In this document: one piece after another, positions 42,741 through 51,874 of the stretch
Layout of the letters: every line of letters starts with the position of its first letter
Numbering within the stretch: position 1 is the first letter of the stretch
NCBI GenBank assembly: GCA_910578715.1
Contig: CAJTRL010000002.1
Span: 81,199-145,198, forward strand
Source: an uncultured Lachnospiraceae bacterium
Lineage (GTDB): Bacteria; Bacillota; Clostridia; Lachnospirales; Lachnospiraceae
Reading direction: 5' to 3'
Length of the DNA stretch: 64,000 nucleotides
The notes under the pieces: model-generated
Seen by the model: the letters and a program-made list of their open reading frames with translations, nothing else
Databases searched by the model: none
Told to the model about the DNA's origin: nothing
Made by a program: the position numbers and the translations under genes

Positions 42741-45700
42741 ATGAATTTTCTGGAAAAATTTGGAGGAATTGTACATCAGTATTCGGAGAAAACGGCAATT
42801 GTGGATATGGATGGCACGAGGAGCACGGCATATAGGGAATTATGGGAGTTAAGCGGCAAAGTTGCGGCGAAACTGCGGAAGACACAGGAAGCAGCCGGGA
42901 AGGCAGTATTGGTCTGTATGGACAGGAGAATGGAGTATGTGGCGGCGGAAATCGGTGTGATGATGGCGTCGGCGGCATATGTTCCGCTGCTTCCCGAATA
43001 CCCGGAGGAAAGAGTTGATTATATCAGGAAGGACTGCGGGGCGCTCTGTACCATCGACGGTGTATGGATGGACGATATCGGGCGGTACGAACAGACAGGG
43101 GCCTGTGCGGCGGCGGATTCGGACCGGGCGCTGATTATCTATACATCCGGTTCCACCGGGCGGCCGAAGGGCATCGTGCACAGCCACGGGAGCCTTTATG
43201 GGGGAGCAATGCGGAATGTGGAAACGCTTGGGTTCGGGCCGGAGGATAAGCTGGCTGCGTCCGCGCCTTTGTCTTTTATCGCTTCGGTACTGGAATATTA
43301 TGCCGTTTTATGCAGCGGCGGCTGTGTGCATATCCTTTCGGAAGAGGTGCGGAAAGATGTGCGGCAGCTGGAAGAATATTATGCGAAACAGGAGATTACC
43401 TGTGGGTTTATCAGCCCGCAGCTTCTGCGTTATTTTAAGAATAAAGGAACGAGCTTACAAAGAGTGTTCACAGGAAGCGAGCGCGTATCGGGACTGTGCG
43501 GTGACGGGTATACGCTGTATAACCTTTATGGCGCCAGCGAAACGGCGTTGTTGGTCGCTTCTTATCGCGTGGAGAAGCCGTTGGAAAATACGCCCATCGG
43601 AAAGCCCGTGTCCGGCGTGGAAATATTTTTGCTGGATGAAGAGGACAGGGAAGTGCCCGAAGGCGCGGAAGGGGAAATCTGCGTCCGGGGCGTTTTTGGG
43701 GAATGTTATCTGAATCTGAAAGAACAGAGTGCAAGGACATTCCGCCCGCAGGAGGACGGAACGGTTCTGATACATACCGGGGACATCGGAAAAAGACTGC
43801 CGGACGGAAACTATATTTATGTAAACCGCAAAGACTGGATGGTAAAAATTAACGGGCAGCGTGTGGAAACCGGAGAAATCGAAATCAGAATGGCGGCCGT
43901 GCCCGGCGTTTCAAATGCCGTGGTCAAGGCTTTTGAAGATACGAACGGACAAAATTATTTGTGCGGCTATTATGTGGCGGAAGAAGCGGTGAGCCGGGAA
44001 GAGATTCTGGACTGTCTGCGGGAGGCGCTGCCGGACTATATGGTGCCGCGTTTTTTGCAGAAAATCAAAGAACTTCCGAAGAATGTCAACGGAAAGCTGG
44101 ACCGGACGGCGCTTCTGCCGCCGGGCTTTTCGGAATACAAAGCGGCGTACCGTGCGCCGGAAAACGAAGCGCAGAGCCGTATCTGTGCCGCTTTTGAAGA
44201 AATTCTGCACTGTGGAACGGTGGGCATCGGGGATGATTTCTTTAAACTGGGCGGAGATTCCATCAATGTATTAAAGCTGGTGGAGTGTCTTGAAGAACTG
44301 CCGCTTACGCCAGGGATTGTTCTGGAAGGAAAGACACCGGAGCGCATTGTGTCGCTGATGGCGGAGGGCGCCTTTGCGGGAGCGGTAAAATGCGGCGAAG
44401 AGCGGGAAGCGTATCCGCTGACGGATTCCCAGATGGGTGTTTACCTGGAATGCGCTGCCAGCCCGGAGAGCACTATGTATAATATTCCGATGTGCTGTGA
44501 ACTGCCGGGGGATATCGACGTCGTAAGATTTCGGAAAGCGGTGGAAAAGGCCGTCGCGGCTCATCCGGCATTTGGCGTTACTTTTGCGCTGCAGGAAGGA
44601 ATGCCTGTGATGCGGCTGTGCCCGGAATATCTGGAGGCGTTTGTTTTAGAATGTGCGACGGAGGATATCGAAACGGCCAAACGCGCATTTGTCAGACCCT
44701 TCCAGCTGGAGGAGGAACCGCTCTACCGCATGGTTTTATACCGGGCGAAGGGACGGCTGTATTTCCTGTTCGATGTCCATCACCTGATTTTTGACGGAAC
44801 ATCTGTCAAAGTATTTCTGGAAGAGGTTTCTCTTTTCTATGAAGGGAAAGCGGTAAGGCTGGAGAAAATTTCCCTGACGGATGTGGCCGTTTATGAAGAA
44901 ACGGTAAAAGATACGCCGGCATATCAGAAGGCCAGAGACTTTTTTAAGGAAAAACTGGACGGTGCGGAGGCGGAGAGCCTCATCAGGGACTATAAACCGA
45001 AGGAAGTAAGCGCCCGGAGCGGCGCGGTGCGGATGGCGCCGGGAGAGACGCTTTCCGGCATGGCGGTAGAACAGTTTGTAAGGCAGAGAGGGATTTCGGA
45101 AAACACCCTGTTCCTCGGCGCTTTTGCCTATGCGCTCGGCAAATATACGGGCGGAAACAGTCTGTTCTGTACCGTCAATAACGGCCGGCATACAGCCGAT
45201 ATGCAGGAGTCCATCGGCATGTTCGTCCGGACGCTTCCGTTAGCCTGGACATGGGAGGAAAAATCCGCGGTAGACGAATATTTACAGGGCGTCCAGAAGA
45301 ATTTCCTGGAGACCATGAGCCACGATATCATTTCGTTTGGAGAGCTGGCGCAGACTTACGGCATCGCATCCGATATTCTTTTTGTTTATCAGGGAGAGAT
45401 GTTTAACGGCCTGTCGCTTGGAGGAAGACAATACCCGGCAAGTCCGCTTCCAGCCGGCGAGGTACAGGCGGATATTTCCGTTATGGTCATGAAAAACGAG
45501 GGTGAATATGAAATTTCCCTGGATTACCGTGCGGATATATACAGAGAGGAAACGGCAGGCGGCCTCCTGAAGCTGTTCGTACAGGTTCTGAAAGAAATGC
45601 TTGTAAGAAAGCGGCTGGAACAGATTGCGCTTGTTTCGGAAGCGGATATTCAGCTGTTGAATCGTTTTCACGGGGAAGAAATGCCTTTTGACAGGGAAAA

Positions 45701-48700
45701 GACAATTGTTGAGCTGTTCCGGGAACAGGCGGCCCGCACGCCGGGAAACGCCGCTGTGCTCTTTAAGGATAAACTGTATACTTACGCCCGGCTGGATGAA
45801 TTGACGGACCGCCTTGCCGCTTATGTAGCAAAGCTCGGCATCGGAAGGGAACAGGTGGTGTCCGTTCTGATTCCGCGCTGTGAATATATGGCCGTCGCTT
45901 CTCTCGGCGTGCTGAAGGCAGGAGCGGCTTATCAGCCCCTTGACCCGACCTATCCGAAGGAGCGGCTGGAATTTATGATTCAGGATGCGGATGCGAAGCT
46001 CTTAATCGCGGATGAAACGCTTCTGCCGTTAGTGGAGGGTTATCGGGGGAAAGTGCTTTTGATAAAAGAGATTCCGGGACTGCCGGAGGCGGAAACGCTG
46101 CCGGAGGCGCCGAAACCGGAGGATTTGTTCATTCTGCTCTATACGTCCGGCTCCACCGGCGTGCCCAAAGGCTGTATGCTGGAACACGGCAATCTGGCGG
46201 CCTTCTGTCAGTGGTACAGGACTTATTACGCTCTGAAACCGGAAAGCCGGGTGGCGGCCTATGCCAGCTATGGATTCGACGCGCATATGATGGATATGTA
46301 TCCGGCGCTGACGAGCGGCGCTTCGGTCTGCATTATTGACGAGGCAGTCCGTCTGGATTTGAACGAACTGAACCGATATTTTGAAGAACAGGGCGTGAGC
46401 CATGCGTTCATGACGACGCAGATTGGCCGGGCATTTGCCACGACCATGAAATGCGCCGCACTGCGGCATCTTTCCATGGGCGGGGAGGCGCTTACGCCTT
46501 TTGCGCCGGAAGGAAGCACAAACTATTATAATGTATACGGCCCGACGGAATGTACCATTCTTTCTACCATATACCCTATGTCGGAATATGAAGAGGATAT
46601 CCCCATCGGGAAACCGCTCGCCAATATGAAACTGTATATTGTGGACGGCTGTGGAAGACGGGTTCCTGCGGGCGTGCCGGGAGAACTCTGCATTGCCGGG
46701 TATCAGGTGTCCAGGGGATATCTGAACAGGCCGGAAAAGACGGCGGAGGCGTATTCCGATAATCCCTTCTGCGAGGAGGAGGGTTACCGGAAAATGTATC
46801 ATACCGGAGATATCGTAAGGTTTCTGCCGGACGGCAATATCCAGTTCATCGGCCGGCGCGACGGCCAGGTGAAGATTCGCGGCTTCCGCATCGAGCTGAC
46901 GGAAGTGGAAGAAATCATCCGCAGATTCCCGGGCATTCAGGACGCTACGGTGGCGGCTTTCGACGAGCCCGGCGGCGGAAAGTACATCGCGGCTTATGTG
47001 GTGTCGGAGGAAACGGTGGACGTGGAAGCGATGAACGCCTTTATCGAAGAGAGCAAGCCGCCTTACATGGTTCCGGCGGTGACGATGCAGATTGATAAAA
47101 TTCCGTTAAACCAGAATCAGAAGGTGGATAAACGGGCGCTTCCGAAGCCGGAGCGGAAAAAAGAAGAGCTGGCGGAGCCCGTGGGCGAGATGCAGAAAAA
47201 GATTTTCGACTGCATTGCGGAAGTCATCGGCCACCGGGAGTTCGGCGCGACGACGGATATCTACCGGGCGGGCCTTACTTCCATCGGCGCGGTAAAGCTG
47301 AACGCGGCGCTTTCTTCCGCATTTGACGGCGCGGTGGTGCGCAACAGAGATTTGAAAGAAAACAATACGGTGGAGAAACTGGAACGGTTTCTGTTACAAA
47401 GCGAAAAGGAAGAGACCTTCGATATCCGGGAAGCCTATCCGCTGACCCAGACCCAGAACGGCATTTTTGTGGAATGTGCGGCCAATCCGGGAAGCACCAT
47501 ATACAATATTCCTTTCCTTTTCCGGCTGGATGACGCGGTGGATTTGCCGGGGCTGCAGAAAGCCATCGAAGAGACGGTGGCGGCCCATCCCTATATCAAA
47601 ACTACGTTTATGATGGATGAAAACGGGGATATCTGGCAGAAGCGGAACGACGATGCGCCTTTTGCGGTGGAGATACAAGACCGACTGGACAGAAATGCGC
47701 TGGTGCGTCCGTATAACCTGTTTGAAGACCGCCTGTTCCGCATCGGGCTGTATGATACGGCGGAAGGAAAATATCTGTTCCTGGAATTTCACCATATCAT
47801 CAGCGATGGCACTTCCTGCGGCATTTTTATCCGGGATATGAATGCGGCATATCAGGGAAAACAACTGAAAAAAGAGATTTTTTCCAGCTTTGAGAATGCG
47901 CTGGCGGAGGAAAAGGCGCTGAATGGCGAGGCCTATGACCGGGCGAAAACCTATTATGATTCGCTGTTTTCCGGTTGTGATACGGACTTTCTGCCCGCAA
48001 AGGATAAAAAGGACGAAACGCCTGAAGCGGCACTGTACCAGCGCAGCGTGAAAGCAGATTTGGCGGCGCTCGGCGCTTTCTGCGCGGAGAAAAAGATTAC
48101 GATGAATACGCTTTTTACCGCCGCTTTCGGATTTGTGACGGGACGGTATGTTTATAAGGATGAAGCTGTTTTTACGACCATCTATAACGGCAGAAACGAT
48201 TCGAGACTGACGGATATTATCGGCATGCTGGTGAAAACCCTTCCGGTATACTGTAATATCGACGGAGAGCGGACAATCGGCGATTACCTGGCGGAGACGG
48301 GCGAACAGCTGGTAAACAGCATGAATGCGGATATTTACTCTTTTGCGGAAATCAGCCGGGCCCATAACATCAGGGCGGATATCCTGTTTGCGTTCCAGGG
48401 GGATAATTTCCGGTTCGAGGAGATTGCCGGACATCAGGCGGTTTTCGAGCCGATGCGGTTAGATACGGCGAAAGCGCCGCTGTCGGTGGACGTGGCGCTC
48501 GGGGACGGCGAAATCTGTTATCAGGCGGAATACCGCGGCGATATGTATGAAGAGAGTACCATTGCCGGTCTGATTGACAGCCTGAATATGGTAGTCAGGG
48601 CGTTCCAGGAAAAGCATCTGTTAAAAGAAATCTGCATGGTGAGCGATGAAGCGCGGCGTGAACTGGACGGCTATAACGCGACCGACTGCGCGGTAGAGGC

Positions 48701-51700
48701 GACGACGGCCAACCGCCTGTTTGAACGTCAGGCGGCGCTGAATCCGAATAAAACCGCCGTGATTGCGAACGGGGAAAAACGCACTTTCAGAGAGTTGAAC
48801 GAAAATGCCAATAAAATTGCGGACGCGCTTTTAAAACTCGGTCTGTCCAAAGACCGGATGGTGGGCGTGATGATGCAGAGGAACGTTGACGTTTATGCTG
48901 TGCGACAGGGCATTATGAAAGCGGGAGGCGCCTTTGTGCCGATTGACCCGGATTATCCCGACGAACGGATTTCCTATATATTGGAAGATTCCGGCGCGGC
49001 GTTTCTCATCGTATCGGAAAAAGTGCTTCGGGAAAGATGTCAATTTATTAAAAACCTGGCAGTTAATATCCTTGTAACGGAAGAAATTCTGGAAGAGGAA
49101 GGAAATACACAGAATCCTCAGGTGGATGTTCTGCCGGAAAATCTGTGTTACTGCATTTATACATCCGGCTCCACCGGAAAACCGAAAGGCGTTATGATAG
49201 AGCACCGCAACCTTGTCAATTATGTGAACGATAATCCGTTTAATGTGGAAGCCCATGCCTATGTACATCATGCGACGGTGTCGCTTGCTTTTGCGGCGAT
49301 TACATTCGACGTGTCCATTCTGGAAGAATGTATTCCGCTCTATCACGGCATTACTGTCTGCATGGCGAATGAAGAAGAAATTCACAATCCGTTTGCCCTT
49401 TCAAAACTGATTCTGGAAAACGGCGTGGATATGCTGACCTGTACGCCGTCGTTCCTGATTAATATCATCGATATGCCGGAAATGGCGCAGGCCCTGTCCC
49501 GGATAAAAGTGTTTAATGTCGGCGCGGAGGCTTTTCCCGATGCGCTCTATGATAAGATTATGGCGCTTGGAACAAATGCCACGGTCTTTAACGGGTATGG
49601 GCCGACGGAAACCACAATCGGCTGTGCGTTTGAACAGGTAACCGGAGAGAAAATCACCATCGGAAGACCGATGGCCAATATCAAAATGATGGCGATAGAC
49701 CGCTATGGGAATCTTCTTCCGGCGGGCGTTCCGGGCGAACTGCTCATTATCGGAAACGGTGTGGGAAGAGGTTATGTCGGAAAGCCGGAGCTGACGGCGG
49801 AGAAATTCGTCCGGTTTGAAGGAAGGAAAGCGTACCATAGCGGCGACCTTGCCAGATGGAATCATCACGGGAAAATTGAGTTCATGGGCCGTATGGATAA
49901 TCAGGTCAAACTGCGCGGGCTTCGGGTGGAGCTAGACGAGATAGAGAATGTCATGAATCAGTACCCGTCGGTGAAATCCAGCGTCGTCATCGTGCGGGAA
50001 AAAGATTCCGTCCAGTACCTGTGTGGTTATTTTGTGGCGGGCCAGCGTGTTGAGCCGCAGAAACTCACCTGTTTTATGCAAAAATACCTGACGCCTTACA
50101 TGGTTCCCGGCGTGCTGATGCAGCTGGATGAACTGCCTCTTACCAATAACGGAAAAGTGGATAAACGGGCGCTTCCGGAACCGGAATACACGCAGGAGGA
50201 GAGAAACTATGTGGAACCGCAGAACGATTTACAGCGCCGGCTGTGCGAAATTTTCGCAATGGCTCTGGGCGTGGAAAAAATCGGAATAGAGGACGATTTC
50301 TTTGAAAACGGCGGAACTTCCCTTTCGGCATCCAAAGTGGCGATGAAATGTATGAGCGCGGGAATCGGCGTATCTTATGCAGAGCTGTTTGAATACAAGA
50401 CACCCCTCGCGCTGGAGAGGCATATCAGGGAAGCGGAAGGCGCGGGCAGTCAGTCTGCGGCCGGAGCAGCGGGCGGTGCGACCGTTCAATCGGCGGACGG
50501 CGCGCAAGACACACCGGAGCAGAACGCTCTAAGCCGTCTGCTGGCGCGGAATACCGTCGGGCATGTGGACGAAATATGTGAAGCCCAAATGGGCGACGTG
50601 CTCCTGACAGGCGCAACGGGCTTCCTGGGCGCGCATATTTTAAAGACGATGATTGAGAACTGCGATAACACCATCTACTGCTTAATACGTCAGGGGAACG
50701 CGCCCTCTTTGGAAAAGCGGCTGAAGAGTATGCTCGTGTACTATTTCAGCAATTCCTATGATGACCTGTTTGGAAACAGAATCATTGTTATAGACGGAGA
50801 TATCACGGATGAAGGAAAAGTAGAAGAACTGAAACGGTTTGCATTTGACAAAGTCATTAACTGCGCGGCCTGTGTGAAGCATTTTTCCGCGGACGATACG
50901 CTGGAAAGAGTCAATTATCAGGGGGTTCTGAATCTGATTCGCCTGTGTACGGAAACCGGAAGGGCGCTGGTGCAGATTTCCACCGTCAGCGTGGCCGGAG
51001 AAAATGTGGGAGGAAAGTTCCAGGAAGAAAAGAAACTGCATGAGAATGAACTGGAGTTCGGCCAGCACATCGGAAATCAGTATATCGATACGAAATTCCG
51101 CGCGGAGAAGGCGGTGCTGACGGCTGTTGCGGAAAAAGGAATGAAGGGCATGGTGATTCGCGTCGGAAACCTGATGAGCCGTGTCAGCGATGGAGAATTT
51201 CAGATTAATTCCGTGACCAACGGATTCATGCGCACGCTGCGGGGATATGTGGCATTGGGAAAATTCCCGGTATCTCTTCTGGATATGCCGGCGGAGTTTT
51301 CGCCCATTGATTCCACGGCGGAGGCAATCGTCAGACTGGCCGCTGCGAAAATGATACCTGTGCAGACGGAATCCGTCAAAGCGTCGGCTTCCCAGGCGGT
51401 TTCTGGCCTGGCGGCGCCTGTGGGAACCCCGTTCAGCGTATTCCATGCTTACAGCAGTTATGTGATTCAGATGTCGGATGTTATCGAGCAGATGAACGCT
51501 TCCGGCATTCCGATAGAAACGGTAAGCGATGCACAGTTCCAGGAAGCGCTGGAAAAGGGTCTGGCAGACGAAGAGAAAAACGCGCTGATATCCGGTCTGA
51601 TTGCCTATCTCCCCGGCAGTCAGGACGAAAGCGGCGTTTACATCGACGCGGACAACAGCTTTACCACGAAGATACTTTACAGACTCGGCTTCAAATGGCC

Positions 51701-51776
51701 GATGCCGGATAAAGATTATCTGAAAAATGCGCTGACCGCATTGGAAACACTGGGATTTTTTGATGGAAGGATTTAA
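42741..51776 (+). CDS. Trimodular nonribosomal peptide synthetase with terminal reductase
   Basis: A 3011-residue synthetase, order A1-T1-C2-A2-T2-C3-A3-T3-R. A1 (1-475; YTSGSTGRPKG at 133; Lys in NGKLDR), T1 (GGDSINVLKL, about 502), C2 (from 557; HHLIFDG at 679), A2 (about 986-1480; YTSGSTGVPKG at 1133), T2 (AGLTSIGAVK, about 1510), C3 (from 1566; HHIISDG at 1683), A3 (about 1987-2460; YTSGSTGKPKG at 2139), T3 (NGGTSLSASK, about 2523), R (from 2600; GATGFLGAHIL; YIDTK as YxxxK). No epimerase or thioesterase. Chain release by NAD(P)H reduction should give a peptide aldehyde or alcohol, as in known gut Clostridia synthetases with terminal R domains. My reading of the ten specificity positions is IALFVTLLLK for A1, DAMFLMVILK for A2 and DVLTFVGIGK for A3. 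All carrier serines and condensation histidines are intact. AGCAGGAGGGC precedes the ATG. Confidence 0.95.
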   Translation: MNFLEKFGGIVHQYSEKTAIVDMDGTRSTAYRELWELSGKVAAKLRKTQEAAGKAVLVCMDRRMEYVAAEIGVMMASAAYVPLLPEYPEERVDYIRKDCGALCTIDGVWMDDIGRYEQTGACAAADSDRALIIYTSGSTGRPKGIVHSHGSLYGGAMRNVETLGFGPEDKLAASAPLSFIASVLEYYAVLCSGGCVHILSEEVRKDVRQLEEYYAKQEITCGFISPQLLRYFKNKGTSLQRVFTGSERVSGLCGDGYTLYNLYGASETALLVASYRVEKPLENTPIGKPVSGVEIFLLDEEDREVPEGAEGEICVRGVFGECYLNLKEQSARTFRPQEDGTVLIHTGDIGKRLPDGNYIYVNRKDWMVKINGQRVETGEIEIRMAAVPGVSNAVVKAFEDTNGQNYLCGYYVAEEAVSREEILDCLREALPDYMVPRFLQKIKELPKNVNGKLDRTALLPPGFSEYKAAYRAPENEAQSRICAAFEEILHCGTVGIGDDFFKLGGDSINVLKLVECLEELPLTPGIVLEGKTPERIVSLMAEGAFAGAVKCGEEREAYPLTDSQMGVYLECAASPESTMYNIPMCCELPGDIDVVRFRKAVEKAVAAHPAFGVTFALQEGMPVMRLCPEYLEAFVLECATEDIETAKRAFVRPFQLEEEPLYRMVLYRAKGRLYFLFDVHHLIFDGTSVKVFLEEVSLFYEGKAVRLEKISLTDVAVYEETVKDTPAYQKARDFFKEKLDGAEAESLIRDYKPKEVSARSGAVRMAPGETLSGMAVEQFVRQRGISENTLFLGAFAYALGKYTGGNSLFCTVNNGRHTADMQESIGMFVRTLPLAWTWEEKSAVDEYLQGVQKNFLETMSHDIISFGELAQTYGIASDILFVYQGEMFNGLSLGGRQYPASPLPAGEVQADISVMVMKNEGEYEISLDYRADIYREETAGGLLKLFVQVLKEMLVRKRLEQIALVSEADIQLLNRFHGEEMPFDREKTIVELFREQAARTPGNAAVLFKDKLYTYARLDELTDRLAAYVAKLGIGREQVVSVLIPRCEYMAVASLGVLKAGAAYQPLDPTYPKERLEFMIQDADAKLLIADETLLPLVEGYRGKVLLIKEIPGLPEAETLPEAPKPEDLFILLYTSGSTGVPKGCMLEHGNLAAFCQWYRTYYALKPESRVAAYASYGFDAHMMDMYPALTSGASVCIIDEAVRLDLNELNRYFEEQGVSHAFMTTQIGRAFATTMKCAALRHLSMGGEALTPFAPEGSTNYYNVYGPTECTILSTIYPMSEYEEDIPIGKPLANMKLYIVDGCGRRVPAGVPGELCIAGYQVSRGYLNRPEKTAEAYSDNPFCEEEGYRKMYHTGDIVRFLPDGNIQFIGRRDGQVKIRGFRIELTEVEEIIRRFPGIQDATVAAFDEPGGGKYIAAYVVSEETVDVEAMNAFIEESKPPYMVPAVTMQIDKIPLNQNQKVDKRALPKPERKKEELAEPVGEMQKKIFDCIAEVIGHREFGATTDIYRAGLTSIGAVKLNAALSSAFDGAVVRNRDLKENNTVEKLERFLLQSEKEETFDIREAYPLTQTQNGIFVECAANPGSTIYNIPFLFRLDDAVDLPGLQKAIEETVAAHPYIKTTFMMDENGDIWQKRNDDAPFAVEIQDRLDRNALVRPYNLFEDRLFRIGLYDTAEGKYLFLEFHHIISDGTSCGIFIRDMNAAYQGKQLKKEIFSSFENALAEEKALNGEAYDRAKTYYDSLFSGCDTDFLPAKDKKDETPEAALYQRSVKADLAALGAFCAEKKITMNTLFTAAFGFVTGRYVYKDEAVFTTIYNGRNDSRLTDIIGMLVKTLPVYCNIDGERTIGDYLAETGEQLVNSMNADIYSFAEISRAHNIRADILFAFQGDNFRFEEIAGHQAVFEPMRLDTAKAPLSVDVALGDGEICYQAEYRGDMYEESTIAGLIDSLNMVVRAFQEKHLLKEICMVSDEARRELDGYNATDCAVEATTANRLFERQAALNPNKTAVIANGEKRTFRELNENANKIADALLKLGLSKDRMVGVMMQRNVDVYAVRQGIMKAGGAFVPIDPDYPDERISYILEDSGAAFLIVSEKVLRERCQFIKNLAVNILVTEEILEEEGNTQNPQVDVLPENLCYCIYTSGSTGKPKGVMIEHRNLVNYVNDNPFNVEAHAYVHHATVSLAFAAITFDVSILEECIPLYHGITVCMANEEEIHNPFALSKLILENGVDMLTCTPSFLINIIDMPEMAQALSRIKVFNVGAEAFPDALYDKIMALGTNATVFNGYGPTETTIGCAFEQVTGEKITIGRPMANIKMMAIDRYGNLLPAGVPGELLIIGNGVGRGYVGKPELTAEKFVRFEGRKAYHSGDLARWNHHGKIEFMGRMDNQVKLRGLRVELDEIENVMNQYPSVKSSVVIVREKDSVQYLCGYFVAGQRVEPQKLTCFMQKYLTPYMVPGVLMQLDELPLTNNGKVDKRALPEPEYTQEERNYVEPQNDLQRRLCEIFAMALGVEKIGIEDDFFENGGTSLSASKVAMKCMSAGIGVSYAELFEYKTPLALERHIREAEGAGSQSAAGAAGGATVQSADGAQDTPEQNALSRLLARNTVGHVDEICEAQMGDVLLTGATGFLGAHILKTMIENCDNTIYCLIRQGNAPSLEKRLKSMLVYYFSNSYDDLFGNRIIVIDGDITDEGKVEELKRFAFDKVINCAACVKHFSADDTLERVNYQGVLNLIRLCTETGRALVQISTVSVAGENVGGKFQEEKKLHENELEFGQHIGNQYIDTKFRAEKAVLTAVAEKGMKGMVIRVGNLMSRVSDGEFQINSVTNGFMRTLRGYVALGKFPVSLLDMPAEFSPIDSTAEAIVRLAAAKMIPVQTESVKASASQAVSGLAAPVGTPFSVFHAYSSYVIQMSDVIEQMNASGIPIETVSDAQFQEALEKGLADEEKNALISGLIAYLPGSQDESGVYIDADNSFTTKILYRLGFKWPMPDKDYLKNALTALETLGFFDGRI

Positions 51777-51801
51777 CAGGGCGGAAAAACGGTATTTTCA
51801 A

Positions 51802-51848
51802 CTGCGGGTTTGTGCTGACATTACAGCGTCTTAGACACAAACCCGCAG
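51802..51848. repeat. Perfect 13-bp inverted repeat between synthetase and exporter genes
   Basis: CTGCGGGTTTGTG (51802-51814) and CACAAACCCGCAG (51836-51848) enclose a 21-base loop. There is no U-run after the stem, so it is not a standard terminator. It lies 26 bases after the synthetase stop and 27 bases before the exporter ATG. Confidence 0.8.
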
Positions 51849-51874
51849 ATTGTGGAAAGGATATTGCAAGTAAT

